From: Puffinus mauretanicus
Taxonomy: Eukaryota; Chordata; Aves; Procellariiformes; Procellariidae
Direction: 5' to 3'
DNA: 64,000 nt
Assembly: GCA_023333565.1 (NCBI GenBank)
Contig: JAJKFH010001480.1
Span: forward strand, 682,001-746,000
The notes under the pieces are model-generated. The model worked only from the letters and a program-made list of their open reading frames with translations. It made no database searches and was not told the DNA's origin. The position numbers were made by a program, and so were the translations under genes. Of this stretch, positions 31,764-45,700 are shown one piece after another; positions within the stretch are counted from its first letter, which is position 1, and every line of letters starts with the position of its first letter.

Positions 31764-34700
31764 CATTGCATAAGTGTCCTTGTGACTCTGAACAGCAAAT
31801 TTTCCCACTGTCTAAAATTTCAGATGCTTAGTATCTATTCCATGATAAGGGGACCACTTCTACACTCTATATCTTCTCTGACTGCACGGTTTCTAATCAA
31901 ATGAACCTATGACATATTATTAAGAGGTTATGTCAAATAAATGGTAGTGTCTAATGTGATCTGCCTCCAATTTTGACCTTTCCTCCATCTTCCTGGGAGA
32001 TGAATCGGGCTGAGGATGGAAACACCAGTCAAGCAAAAATCTGCATTTATATTCACACTCCCATGAGCAAATTAGACAGGACTCTCCCTTGAGAACTGAT
32101 CCCCAAAGTAGTATATTTGAAAGAAAGACTCTGTTGATGTTAACAGATTTTGGATCAGGTCCTAGAGACATTCTGCCTAGTTTGAACTGCATAGAGCAGG
32201 GATTTACTATCTATTAATCTTACTGAAGGAGAGACGCAGTATATATTAAAACATGTAGTTTGGCTTTTTTCTTCTGTTTCAGTTTTTCATTGTTTTACCT
32301 AGTATTCAAATTAGCACATTCATTTTAAAATTAGCTTCAAGGAATTTAAACTGCATATTGTTAATCCGGTAACAGCAGCTTAATACCACCAGTGTAACAA
32401 ATTAGATCATGGAACTATAGAAGAGCTCAAGGATGAAGCAATAAATGTTGTGTACCGCCCAGTTCAAGGTTACACAAAAACATTAAGCTCTCTTTTGTTT
32501 AGAAGACATTGAAATGTGATATATGAACACAAAAGAAGTAATGTCTTTAAATCTTAAAACGATTAGCAGTTTTACTCTGTAGGGATCTATGGGAGGAGAT
32601 GGACTCCACCCTGAGGAAGATAAAAGACCTCAGTTTTCTCAACTGGAAGGAGTGATTCATTTTAGGTGGAAGTGGTATGCATGTGATATTCCTCATGTGG
32701 TAAATTAACTGCTTCCATTAAGAAAGCTCCTAGCATATGGAATTGCTCTACTTTCCTCCGCTCTGCAGAGAAAATTATACCACCAGAACATTTGCTTTTT
32801 GCTAAACCCAGCCTGAGTAAATATGGGCAGTGTTGATGGCTGTTGATAAACTCTTTTTTGCTGTTAAAGAAATCCATTAATCTTCCGCTGGTTTTCTCCT
32901 TGCAGCTAAGAAAATTTATTTTTAGTGAAGGAAGAGTGGAAAAAGCTTAGGTCTCAAATTTAATGGGGTTCATAAGCTTTCTAGATAGTAATGTGCTTTA
33001 TGTTTTGCTGTGTTTTTATAGCCTGACCTATGTACACACAGTCACTTCAAAGTTTTTTTTCAGCAGAAAGTTTCCTTGCTCGGTAGTGACAGTAGTTTAG
33101 CTACTCATCCTGGGTAGCGGTGAGGATGCCATAAAACTCTACCCTATTGAACCAAACTGAACCCGATTAGTGGAGGCTCAAATCAGTGCATCGTATAAAG
33201 CCAGTTCCGTGAAACTTTATTATTTGCTGCTTTGCTGTTTCTTTAGCACACGGGCTGCTGTGGAGAAGGCTTCCCGCTGCTTTTAAGAGCAGAATGGGAA
33301 TGTAAGTGCAAATCTTAATCTTTTTCTTGTTTTGAATATATTTCTACTTTCCACAGGATCTTATCTTGTAATCAGACCCATTACTTCACAGTCAGTCATG
33401 AAATGGCTGTTATGCCACTGAACTTTTTTTGTGAAGTTTTAAGACTAGAATTGTATTTAGGTCTTTTTTTTTTTTTTTTTTAAGTGTGACTGTACATGTT
33501 ATATGAGTAGCTTATTTGGAACTTGAATTATGATCTTCCAGCATGTTTTGATTGGGAAAGGTGGGAAAAAAGTAGGAAACAGAAATTTTGTGGTTTCTGG
33601 ATTTTAAAGGATTTAGCATGAGTGATTCTTTCACATACAAAATACTTGCTTTGCTATAGCTATGGAGCAAGCTGGAGATGCACTTTAGAAATAATTAGGA
33701 AGGGTTTCATTAAAAAAAAAAAAGCCCTATAAGTAAATAAGCTGTAAACATTTCATGGCATTGCTTTTGTAGTGCTCAGTATTCCTGATGCGCTTTCCAG
33801 TTGCATTGGGTTCTCCTTATTTGTCATTTGTTATTCTGTACTTGTGCTTCCCACCTTCTTATACTTCTCCTGGAGCACTTCTGTGAAAGGCCCACAAGGG
33901 CAAGGGAACTTCCCTTCTTTAAAGCTAAAAGAATGGGTCTTGTTAGCCTCTTGAAAGCATTGTCCCTAAAAATAAGAAAATATCCTAATCTTCCCTAAAC
34001 ATTTCTGTCATGTATTCCTTGAGCTCTCAGCTCTGGAGCTAAAGGAAGATGGGAGAAAATGCAGCCTTCATGGTGGTGGAAGCCTTGAGCATAAAGCTGC
34101 ATGTATTCAGGCAGCTGAAGTTCATTTCATGTAGTACTTGCTTCATCAAGTAACGATGATTCAATCATTCTTTAGTTATTGATACTAGTTTCCATTCCTA
34201 CTGCAGGCATCAAGCCTTGCTAGTTAAATGTTATTTATTTATTCTCCAGGGTATGAGCACACCTCTTTGCAGACTGGAGAACAGATGGTTGCCCCCAGAA
34301 AGAGGGGGAATATTTTTGTGTAGTAGGGAATCCAGAGTAACCCTGAGTATTACCACAACAACAGTAATTGTTTTACAAACCAATGAGATTTTTTTCAAGT
34401 TGATGGTAATCTGTAGATCCCACAAGCACAATCAATGCAGCTGTAGTACAGACTGGAATATCTTCTGTGGTTAACTGTAAATAGCAACTCTGTATCCATG
34501 GTTTATTTTTACCATAGTGTGCTATAATAGGAAAAACAGCAAATGGTAAGTCTATATATAGCCTGTTACTAAGACTGTGAGCTAAATGGTTAGTCAACAG
34601 AAAAATCCTATCCAAATCAACAAATGTTTTTAGGTCTAGTAATAATATTTTGGATACCAAAATGATGTATACTAGGTAGTAACAGGAATTGCAGCAGTGC

Positions 34701-37700
34701 AGCTAATATTTCACTATTGCAGGTTTTTACTGCTCTTTTTAATGTCAGGTAGGAATCTTGTGAATCACGCTGATTTTAATAGAGTGGATATGGATGTCAG
34801 AACCTGTACCTGTATTTCCTGACTATTTTCTGCATCTTTCTTTTGCTGGACCAGCAAAAAGTCAATTTCCTTTTCTGTGACATTAATTAACCATTAAGTT
34901 GTGAATAGTTCAGCAAAATAAATTTTAAAAAAATGTTTTTTATTCCTAAGCTTGATTAAAAACTCGCTTTAAAAAAATCTAAATTTTAGTCCAAACTTGA
35001 GAATATGCTGTTCTTTTATATTTTACTTAAAACTATTTTATGACTGGCAGGGTTAGGAAAGTATATAACAAATCCTTAGATAAGCCTTCAAGGTTACTTC
35101 ACATTAAACATGATAGGTAGGAAAAAATACAGGCAGAAGTCAGTTTTTCTTATCTTCTGTATAAACAAGCTGGTATTTCATTCAAGGCCTTTTCCTTAAC
35201 TTTCAGCACACCAGATCGCTATCAGGCAGTCACAGGGAGAGACATGTAAACATGTTGTTGTTGACTATTTGTCTACTGAATTTATTAATTGGTTTCTAAG
35301 GAAATCAGGCTCCTGCATTCATTCTGTCTTTGTGCTTGCCTGACGTTCCTTGCCTTTCTCCCCTTTACAGTCATTTGTGACTTAGCTGGCCAATATTAAT
35401 CATGTTTGACAAAAAGCTGGAGGTCTGTAAAGATAGTAAGTATTTTTACAAAACTCATAGGTGATGAGTAGAGGAGGGAATGCCCTATCTGTGGGGCTGT
35501 ACACCCCACGGCAAGGGAAAAGCAGGGGAAACTCTGTCCTTAGCTGCTGGGTTTGGGACCACGCTGCAGACCAACCTGCAGCCTTCTCCTGCAAGCTGAA
35601 GACTGGGTCGTGATGCAGGTACAGGATACTCGTAACTCTGTGGGGTAACGCCGGGGTGGGCCAAAGCTCGGTGAGATATCAGTGATGTGGAGGGGTTGTA
35701 CGGAGCACAGAGCAGGGGGCACGCTTGGGGGTTTATGCGGGCAGTAAGGATATTGTGGGTTTTGGCATGCCGAGGGGGTGAATGGAGCTATGGAGTGATA
35801 CAAGGGACACCGAGGGAGAGAGCACTGAGGACCCTGAGAAAAAACTGGGGGGCTACTGTGGTGAAAGGGTAGAAAGCACACAGGGAAAAGAGCTAGGCTG
35901 TGAAAGCACCGCAGATGTGATGAAGACTACGGGTATTTCGTTTGGAGGGCGTAAGGTGTTTGTGACACATATCTCTTGGAAAACATGTACTATTAATTCT
36001 GCTGTTTTCTAGTAGCACCATGGATTAGTTACAATGCATGTTGTTTAAATGAGCCTGATTGAATACCTTCTGAAGTAAATGATGCTTTTATTTGCTACCA
36101 AAGGAACTAGATAAGGTCCCTACTATAACATGCATAATTTATTTGCATGATATTTATGAATGACTTTGAAGTATATATTTGGAATTTAAATCTTACCATT
36201 AGTAATACCTGTTAGAAACTCAGACATGAGCTTCTCAAGTAATTTTTATCCTTCTCAGGTTTATTATGAATTATGTGCAACTGAGGCAGGGTTGATATCT
36301 TGGAACTTTTTGGTTCATATATTTAGGGGCTTGGGGACTGTCTTAGTTTGTGGTTATACAGCACCTAATACTTGTCCATGCCATCATGATTCCTGATTCC
36401 ATTGCAGTATAAGTAATTGTAATATAAATTGTTTTATCTGTTTACAAAACTACATTATAATATAAAATAATTATAGTACTCAAAAACTAAGTATGGTCTT
36501 GATCCATCCTTTGGTCTAAGGAATTATATTTGATGTTGATGCCAGTTCTGCAGAGATGGGAGTCCTAATGCATGCTGATAAATTGGTGAAGAAGAAAAAG
36601 AGTAATTCAGTTAGTTTTCTCCAATATTCTTAAAATTGGGCTACATTAAGCCTTTTCTTACTCACCTGCCTTCTTAGCAGTTTTATATAGTTCCACTGTT
36701 GGAAGAAATCATGGGAATACTCATATAGATTGTCTGCAACTTCCTCATCTCCATGATGTCTAGACACCAGCAAACTCATCGTATATTCATGCCTCCAGAA
36801 CATCTAGACTTCCCTTGACTGGAAAGCCTGAATGAGGTAGTAGACCAGAGGAAGTCTGTTTTCCCTTTCAAAGTTCCTTCTTTGGAAGGAACAGGCTAGG
36901 TATAGTATCGTAATGAATATCAAATCAGTGTTATATTTCACAGCACAGTTCCCAAATTCATGTTGCAGGGGAAAGGTGAGATGGTGTTATTTATTCCAAT
37001 ATCATTGACTAAAAATACCATTTGAAATTGTAAGAGATGAAAAAAGTGATCTTGAAAAATACTATTGTATATATGTTATCTTCTTAATGATATTTTATTT
37101 TCAGCATAAACGTACTTAGAAAGCATTCTGGCAGTTGAATAAGGCACAACTGAAACTTCTGTGAGAAAGGCATGGAATTAGTCCATAATTTTTGGCACCA
37201 TCTGCCTCGCTAGGTCATAAAGCCAGGTTACCCAACTTCTTCTGTTTCAGGCACCTTGGGTTTTTTCACACTTTTATTTCTCCAGTGGCATAGATGGAGG
37301 ACACTCCTGCCCCCTTCTGCCTCAATTATCAGGTAGTCAGGGTATTTTCTGGGAGTGGGGATTGTGGTATTAAATCGTTTTGAACGAAGAGAGCGAATAT
37401 CTAAATCTGCTATTCTTGGACAAATTTTCTTTAGACTTGTTCTCGTCAACTGTTGTTAAAGGAGGCAGGAAGAGTAGCAGATTAGGCTGTTCAGCCTAAC
37501 TTTTTCCAGAGAAAGAAATATATGTATGAATGGGGAGAGAGAGCACTTCTTGGCTCCCTTTCTTTGTCTTGCTGTTACAATTATAATATAGTACCTGTAT
37601 TTTTTCTAAGACTCCTTTTCCTTGCTTGAATGTATAGTTTATTGCAGCTTTGGCTTGAGAGGGGGAGGTGGAAAAAACCTGCCTCCTCTGAAATAACCTG

Positions 37701-39311
37701 AACAAAATATTGCCTTAAAGATTTGTGTTAAAGGATGTGGAGACACCCTCTGCATTCCAGGAGTATCACAGCCAAATAGGGATGTCAGGCTACCCTTCAT
37801 TAGGTGAAATGTAAATAATAATTGGTCAATGGATATAGCCGAATACCCTGTAAAACAAAGTTGGATGCTAGCCACATGGCATCTTCTACCTGCCTGACCT
37901 CACTTGTCCTAGAACTGGGAGACGGGAAGTCTTGCGGGGTTCCTCCCCACCACTTTCTAAGGCACTCATACCGCACTGCATCTGAGCCATCCTCTGGCTC
38001 CTTCTCCTGGGTGGTTTGTTTTGGCATCTCCTACAAACGGTTGTCTATGGTATGGACACATCTGGCAGTACTGCTGGTGAGCCATTCTGGCTTGTGGGAT
38101 GACACTTGGAAGAGCACTGCGTTAATCTGTTGTGCAAAGGAAGATGTTCTATTGCAGTTTTTCCATGACTCAGAAAAACAAAGAAACCTAAAAGGTCATA
38201 TGGTGGTGTGTGATTTGTTTTATGGGTTCATTCAATATTGCCATTCTGCATTTAGCCTGACCACAGTGAGTCAACTGGATTGGATTGACTCAGCCAAAGT
38301 AGAGGACTTGCACAACAGTAGGACTTCAGTCATTCAAAATTCTCTTGCTAATGCACATCAAAGACATGAAATTAGGTATGCAGTGCGGATTGTTTTTAGG
38401 GGGGGAGTACTGTTATACTTGTACATCTAAGATCAGTTTAAAGTGGAACTTGGGCATCTCAGTATTTTTATGAATCTTGCCCAAGTGTTTTACTGCCTTG
38501 AACTTCCATTAGTTAGGCAAATAAACCTACTTTCAGGAAAGGATACAGAAATTGGCTTGAATATTTAAGCTTTTCTTGTATTGACTTGGCTGGATCTACT
38601 CGGATGCTTTGTCAGTTAGTATCTTAGATTGCTACATAAACAGCAGAAAGTCAGAAGTTGTAAGGTGGAGAAATTGCAGATAACTGTCACATCGTACTCG
38701 GTGGCCTAAAATCTGCTGCTTGAATAATTATGTGACAGCTTCCTATGGTTTTGCAGGGTAACTTGTATGCTTTGGCATTAAAAAGTCAAGTGCCAAGTGC
38801 CAGCGTTTTTCACCTCAAAGCCGTACTGTGTCACCCGAGCCAGCTGTGGAGAGCAGCTCCCTCGTCCTGCCACGACTAACTTCAGACTTCCCCTCTGCCG
38901 TGTTCTGGAGCCAGTTGTCCATGAAGAGATTTAACTTTTCAAGGCGGGGCTGCAGCAGGTCAGCACCAAGCGCGGCTGTCCCTCGGCTGGTGCAGACACG
39001 CGGATGAAAGGCGCAGGCCGCCCGGCAGGGTTGCCCCGAGGCGACGGGGCCCGGGGGTGGCAGCGGCAGAAGAGCCGCCCTCAGCCTCCGCCTCAGGCCG
39101 CGGCTCTGCCCCAGGCCTGCCCTTGCCCGAAGGCCCAGCTCCAGGAGTCGGGGGATGAGGTGAGCGTGTGGGGGAGGGACGGCTGTCCTTCGCCCCGGCG
39201 GCGCCTCAGGGCCCCGGGTCTCTGTTTCTTCGCCGCCCGGTTTGCCTCGCCCGGCCAGGGCCCTCCGGGCGCCCCTCCCGCAGGAACGGGTAGGGCAGGT
39301 TCCTCGGGAGG

Positions 39312-39337
39312 ACTACATCTCCCGGCGTGCCCCGCGG
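39312..39337 (+). promoter_or_regulatory. ZNF143/THAP11-type (SBS) promoter motif
   Basis: The sequence ACTACATCTCCCGGCGTGCC, continuing into a CCGCGG end, closely follows the known vertebrate promoter element ACTACAnTTCCCAGcATGC bound by ZNF143 and associated factors. It includes the ACTACA extension. It lies about 430 bp upstream of the STK3 start codon. Confidence 0.65.
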
Positions 39338-39347
39338 GCCACAGCCG

Positions 39348-39365
39348 CGCGGAGCATGCCGGGAG
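39348..39365 (-). promoter_or_regulatory. Second, inverted ZNF143-like motif core
   Basis: Read on the minus strand this is CTCCCGGCATGCTCCGCG. It differs from the core of the plus-strand motif at 39319-39336 at two positions and lacks the ACTACA extension. The two copies are inverted around a 10-bp spacer. Confidence 0.55.
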
Positions 39366-39765
39366 CGCGGCGCCTCGGCCCCGGTGGTACCGCCGCCTCC
39401 ATGTTCTTCCACTCCCGCCAGCGCGACGCCGCCCGCTGTTCCCGTGGTGGGGTGGGGCCTTGTCCCTCCTGCCGCTCTGAGCGACTTCCGCGCCGCCCAA
39501 TCAGCGCTTGCGAAGGCGCGGATTGTAACCACTGAGAGGTGCGAGGGGGCGGGCCTCTGCCGGCAGCCGGGTAGGTAGCGGTAGTGGCGGTTGCCTGAGA
39601 GAGGCCGGGAGCGGCGGCGGCCGAGGGAGGGCGCGAGCCCCGTTTAAAGGGCCAGCCAGCTCGCACGAAAGTTGTGAGGAGTTTAGCGGCTACCGGCCCG
39701 GTGGTGCCTAGGGGCTCGGCCGGGAGCCCCCCTCAGGACGGCGGGGCCGGGGGGCCAGCAGCGGC

Positions 39766-39788
39766 ATGGAGCAGGCAGCGCCCAAGAG
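39766..39788 (+). CDS. STK3: STK3 coding exon 1 (residues 1-8)
   Basis: ATGGAGCAGGCAGCGCCCAA then G and AG before donor GTAACG: 23 coding nt encoding MEQAAPK and the first two bases of Ser8. The context GCGGCATGG has G at -3 and G at +4. It sits at the 3' edge of the CpG island. Confidence 0.93.
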
Positions 39789-42700
39789 GTAACGACCCTC
39801 GCTGGCGGCCCCTTCTGCTCCCGGAAGCGAGCGCGGCGGCACGGCCGCGGTGAGGCCTCGGGCCGGCGGGGGGCCGGGGGGAACAGGCGGGCGGGGCCGC
39901 CCGCCCGCTCCCCCCCCCGGGCCCCCGCCGGCCTCGGGAGTCTCCCATCCTGGGCGCTGTGAGGGAGGCGGCGGGACAACGGCCCGGGCTGAGACCTCCC
40001 CAGCGGCCGGAGGGGTTGTGTGGCGTTGATGAAGGTCTTCTGTAGGGGAGCTCCCCAAAATAACCGTCCTGGATAAACGTCCAGGTAGAGGCAAACCCTC
40101 AGGGGCTGGTTGAGTTGCAAGAGGAACATTTTAGTGTGAAATGAGGGAAACTTCATCGCCGAGAAGAGTCCTTTGTGGCCTGGGGGTCTGTGCACTTTAT
40201 AGTTCAGGTCTATGGAAGAAACCGACATAAGTAGTTGTTCTTATCTTTTCACGTTAGAAAGTGCCCTTGTGTCCTGCTGGTGGAGAGATGCTTGTGGGGG
40301 TGGGCGTTGCATAGTTGCAATTGCAAATCAGGGAGTGGGAAGAGGCAAAAATCAAGAGTATTCCCACAGCAGATGTATTTTCTGAAATGTATAGGCTATC
40401 TGGTCATATTAATTACTATGTCTTTGGGGTTTTGTTTTTGGAGCATTTATCATTTGACTTCTTTTTGTGTGCATGTGTAATGATGTGAAACCATGAGCTT
40501 TTGCTTTAAATGTGACAGTGTCATCTTAGTGCACAAAATAATTTTGCTTTAATTGTATTTAATGGTATTAAATTTAATTGTATATTTAAATTGGAACAAT
40601 TCTTTCTTGGATGTAGTTATATACTACATAGAACGTAGTTGTGTGGTATAAAGCATGTAGTTACATGGTTTACATATATACTTACTGTCTTAGGGCTCCA
40701 AATATTTTGCTCTTGCTTCCTGTTTAGTGAAAGATCTAGAGACTACAGAATATGGATTGGTGGTAGAAGATAATAAATAAATTTTTACATTTTTAAAAAC
40801 ATTTACATTCTACATTTAAAACCTTTAAAATTCTTTAAAACAGCTTCCTGCAGAATGAGGACTTGAGAATAATGCAGTCTTGAACTTCTACTGTTTTTCC
40901 CTCCAATAATACATCAAGTAACAGTATCCACTACTTGAAAACTTTGACCAAGAATTGATTAGTAATTGTTATGCAGAGTGTTTTTAGCAGGCAATGGAAC
41001 AGTATCTACTACTGAAAACTTTGACCAAGAATTGATTCGTAGTTGTTATGTGGAGTGTTTTTAGCAGGCAATGACAGTGCTGCATGTGTCAAATAAAGGG
41101 ATTGGGACAAGCACCAGCAAGTGTTTAGGAGAAGAAATGGGAATGTCTGAGGAGTAATCAATGTTACCACCACCACTGCAAAGCTTGGGATCTAGTGATA
41201 TCAAAGGATTGAAAATAAAACTTGAAGTTAGCATAGCCTACAAGATTTTTTTTTGGAAGATCTGGGGTTGCTCTAACTTTATTACCAAGCTGGAGGTGTG
41301 TGTCTGGCCTTAATTGAAAGTGAGGAGCTGTTTAAATCTTTAGATTCAGTCAGGAAGAATGAGAAAGCTAATGAGAGAACTTCTAAAATCTCTGGCGTGT
41401 TTTTATGTTTTCCATGTTTTTTGAAGCTTATTTCTGGAAATTTGAATGTGATAAGAACTTAATGAATTTCTTTGTCTAGTGGGAGGAAAGATTTGAACTC
41501 AGTTTTTCATAAAGTACTAACTCATGTTTTCGTGAGATTTGAACCAAGTTTTTCATAAATGTGCATATATATCTCCTTTATCTGTTGTTTTTTACAGTTT
41601 TCTGATTGTTTGGCATTCCCAACTATTCTGCTAGGCCACCCCCTCTTTCTGCAAGTCTAGGAGGAGTACAGGTTATTTTTTGTTGGTGGAATTTTTTGAT
41701 GCCTGCCTTGGATGCAGTAGTGGCTTGGGATGGACACGCCATGTTTACTTGGTGAAATAGATGTGAGCACTAGACTTCCTTACATTGGTGCCTGCTGTCC
41801 ACAGGAGCAGTTACTGACAGGTATCTCTTGCCATTATATCTGTAGTGCAAGACATTCATCTAGAGGTGGCAAGAATTTCATATGAACACTTCAAAGCTGC
41901 ATGCATGTCCTAGAATCCCAGTGTTCTCTCACAGGTATAGGGCACTCTTATTCCTCCTTTCCCTGTGTTGTGTAAATCTTGAAAACAGCCCTTCAGAAAG
42001 TAGCAATGATGATGCCCAAGTGACAGGCTAGGCCACTGTGGCTTTTAAGTGGGGATGCTGTCAAAATCACCAGCTTTTCTTGTTTGACCAATGTGCTGCA
42101 ACAGTAACAAAAGACTTCTAAGGAGGAGACCAGAATAATTTTGTTTTTTAAAATAATTTAGAGTAGATGTTCTGATTTTATATTGAAAAATTTGTACAGT
42201 AGTTAATACAGTGTTTTCTTACATCTGAATTTCTAACTGTATTTCAGATGTGCTTTATACTTCTTTCCCTCACTAAAAAGGACATTCACTCTTGAAATAG
42301 TCAGTTACAAAATTTGCCTCTGAGTCTTGTAATTTTCCCCTGTTATTATTGTTGCATTTCTCTGTATATATTGGCATACACAGGTATGAGGAGATAGATT
42401 GCATACAAGTGAAAAGGAAAGTAGCTAGAGATGCATTTCTGTCAAATATATAGTTTTTAATCTTGCCCATCTCCTGCACGCTGCTGTCAAATAAAAGGCC
42501 TCTTAACAAGCATGGAGCTTGTTAATTAATGTTTACCAGTCTTTTCTTTAAACTCAGGCAGTTTAATTTTCACTGAAATTTAAGTTTTGTGGGAAAGGAA
42601 AAACTCTTTTTTAAAATATGAACTGTCTGGGAAAAATATGCTGGTTTTAATTTTTGTGTCAATGGGCGTGTAAGGTCATATGGATGACAACTGTCAAGTT

Positions 42701-45700
42701 CCTTCTGGAAATGATGGGACAGAAGTGTAAGTTTGCTTGGGTTTTCTTGGTAGAAAACTGAATGTAAGCACACAATACAACAATGTAAACTGTCTTAAAC
42801 TTGCTTCTACTTGTGTGAATGGTGTAAAGCAGTGTAAATGTCTCAAGGCTTTTACATGCCACCTCTATTTCTGATGACTGCAGTGATTTCTCTTACTAGC
42901 TTCTGTTTTAATATATCAGTATAATTGATCCCAGCCATTCTTTTTAAATGTTTCAATATGCTAGTTCTTCTGCAAAATAAACCGCATATATTCATGTTTC
43001 ATGGAGCAGCTGTCCAGTTTTCCATAACTCATGACATAATTGATGGAGTTCTATTCTTTAGTCCTGCTTTGTTTTTCTTTGTTAGTTTTCAGGGTTTTTT
43101 TTTTTTATGCTTACCTCTGTAGCACATCACCAATTTATTTTGTAAAGTCTGCATGTAATGACCACAGGACACTAAACTCATGCTTCATTTTTTCGTGGTG
43201 GGGGGAAAAAACATCTCTTGCTCTTTCAGGTCCCAATCCAGATTTTTCTGATCTTTATGCTAGGATTGGTAGTCTTGGGTGCCTCTCGCTCTTTCTAGAT
43301 TTTTCTGCATTTGGTTATGTGGAGTTTTGCTGACATACTCAGTGACGCATAAGATTCTGGTTATGCTAAGTATGAATGTTTTCTCACATCAACTGGATTT
43401 GTGAAAGTAAAATTTTTTGCTAGGATGTATTTTTCTTGTTTAAGAGACTAGGTGTTATGCAGAAAGTCAAACTTGCTTGGAACAAGAAAATCTTTTTGAC
43501 AACTCTTGTTGTCCCAGAATTGTAGGTTAGTTACTCCTCATGCTTTCAGGAACAGCTCTCCTGAAAAACTGCTGAAATAGCCCATAGTTACTATCTGATG
43601 ATTTTCTAGAGCAAACAAAAGCAGGAGATGGGCAAGATTAAAAGCTATGTATTTGACAGGTTTTATGCTTGTCTTCTGCACATCTCCTTTAGACTTTCTC
43701 ACAGACACATGCATATATATATGGCACTTGTATCCTGTGAACAGAATAAAACAGTGCCTGAATTTACTGATTTATTTATTCAGTTTTAAACACTTGTATT
43801 ATGAAAGTAGAGGACCCATGAGGGAGCAGAATGAGACACCTTCTTTCTCTCTGTTCTTGAGCCCTTTGTTTCTTCAGTTGTGTCCCTTGTGCCACCCCCC
43901 GCTCCCCTCCCCTCCCCCCTCCCCCCCGTATTGTCATGCCTTAGCAGATAGGTATTTTGCTGGGTGCATATAGTATTCACTTCCCATGTAGAACACTTTA
44001 ATGCTTTTAAAAAAGCAGTGATTCTTCTGAAATGTTTGGCTCTATATGTTTTATCTTGCACATTTTCAAAGTGTGGATAGTAGGACACACACGCACACAA
44101 ACAACTCCTGATTGATTCTGAAGTCTTAGATGTGTTTCTCTGTCCCAAGTTTTAGTTGCTTGTTTTTAACCAGTATAATAAGATAATATTTCTAGTCTTT
44201 TCTTCTTGTATTCTACTTAGTGCTTTACAGCCAGTTACAACAGTTGTCTTCCTCCTTCTTGCTTTTCCTGAAGTTTTCATAAACACTTTCTTTATTGCAA
44301 CTCTTTCAGGATATATCGTATGCTGTTCTGTAGTTCAAGAGCTGGGAATTCTATTAAACTTCTAGAAATAGAAATCATTAAACAGTCTGAGTCATTAGAA
44401 TCTTTCTATGGTTCAAAGAGCTGTGGTGGTAATACTGTCACTTGAACACTGGACCTAGCATCTGTACTCTTACAATATATTTGTAAAAGAGTGTGAAGTA
44501 CTTTGAGCAGTGTATTTGGTGATGAAATTCCTGAGGTTGATGTATCTTTCTTCCTCTAAATAGGTTTAGTATTTAGCTGCCTTAGTGTTAAGTATTATTT
44601 GGTCTCATAGCATGTTTGTCAGAGTTGGATAATGTGAAAATAGTTCTAAAACTACAGAATGCTTATTTCTTTGGTCTCTAGGTTGCCTCTTAAGTACTCC
44701 AGATAATCTGTTATTTGACAGTGACATTGGTTTTGATCAGTTATGGCTGTTATTGTTTCCTTAGCTCTTCTCAAGCACTCCCAATGCCTTGGCATTAATG
44801 GTGCTGCTGGAACCCTTTTGATATGGATTTTTTTTTTTCACCTTCCCATTTTAGCAGGCATTGCTCTTTCGATGAGCAGGTGGAAGTGTTCTCTTCTTAG
44901 ACATCTTTGGTTGAGGTTACTGTATGTTTTCTCTTCTCTTGCAGTTACTAAAAAGTTCAGTCCCTCTGCTGTTCCATTGAGTATGTCTACTGTTACGCAG
45001 CTCTTCGATCAAGTGAGAGACTCAGCTAATAGTCATGCTTTTTATTTTTTGAGGCTCTGCTGGTATCGTAAACATACTGTGCATGCTTTTTGTTGGTGGC
45101 AAGCAAAGGATGATTGCAGTAACTTATTCTGTGAATGCTGCATTTAAGGCTGCAGATAACCTGATCAGAGGGGAAAAAAGAATTTGAAACAAAAGAAGGA
45201 AAATGAATGATTTCTTTCTTTAATACCTACCTGCAAAATCTTTTTTTTTCCCCCTGTTCTTTTTGAAATTTTGAAATATGTGCTTCCCTGCAAGATTTAA
45301 GTTCCATCTTTCCGCTTTCTAGTCCCTAACAAGCGGAGAGAGGGTGAAAAAGAAAGCAGAGTTGTTATGTGTTCCTGTCCACTTTTGCAGACTTTATTTA
45401 GCTGCTCTCATTTGAGTTTTCTGCTGTTTTTCTTCGTGTTCATAAGTTGTACCTTTCCTTTGCTGTGGAGATTTTTATTCTCCCTTAAACAAACATGCTT
45501 TCCCGCTTCCTGCCTGTTCGCTGTAGCAAACTGCATGGTCTTTTCAGCAGTTCATGCACCTTTCCTTACTGATTGTGGGTGCTTTTTGTATTCATATAAT
45601 TGCTACATCTGTGAAATAGTTCTTTGATATATAAATGTGTACACCCTCTTCTCCCACCTTGCTTTCCTGTTTAACACCAATCCACATGACCTGTGTGCTA

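Larger units (their letters stand above)
22300..38900. other. Intergenic region between OSR2 and STK3
   Basis: About 16.6 kb without a supported gene. Composition is AT-rich and unique, apart from the simple repeats listed separately and short homopolymers (for example T-runs at about 33463-33480 and A-runs at 33712-33723). An octamer-like ATTTGCAT lies near 36141-36148. Open frames are short and unconvincing. This is a natural place for distal OSR2 enhancers, but none can be identified from one sequence. Confidence 0.6.
38950..39970 (+). promoter_or_regulatory. STK3: STK3 CpG-island promoter
   Basis: Sharp CpG-rich island ending shortly after the STK3 first coding exon. On the plus strand it carries a CCAAT box (39497-39501), a GGGGCGGG Sp1-type box (39546-39553), a TTTAAA element (39643-39648) about 120 bp before the ATG, and the ZNF143-like motifs listed separately. 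This is the usual architecture of a housekeeping promoter, fitting a broadly expressed kinase. The transcription start is probably within about 39550-39700 (inference). Confidence 0.75.
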
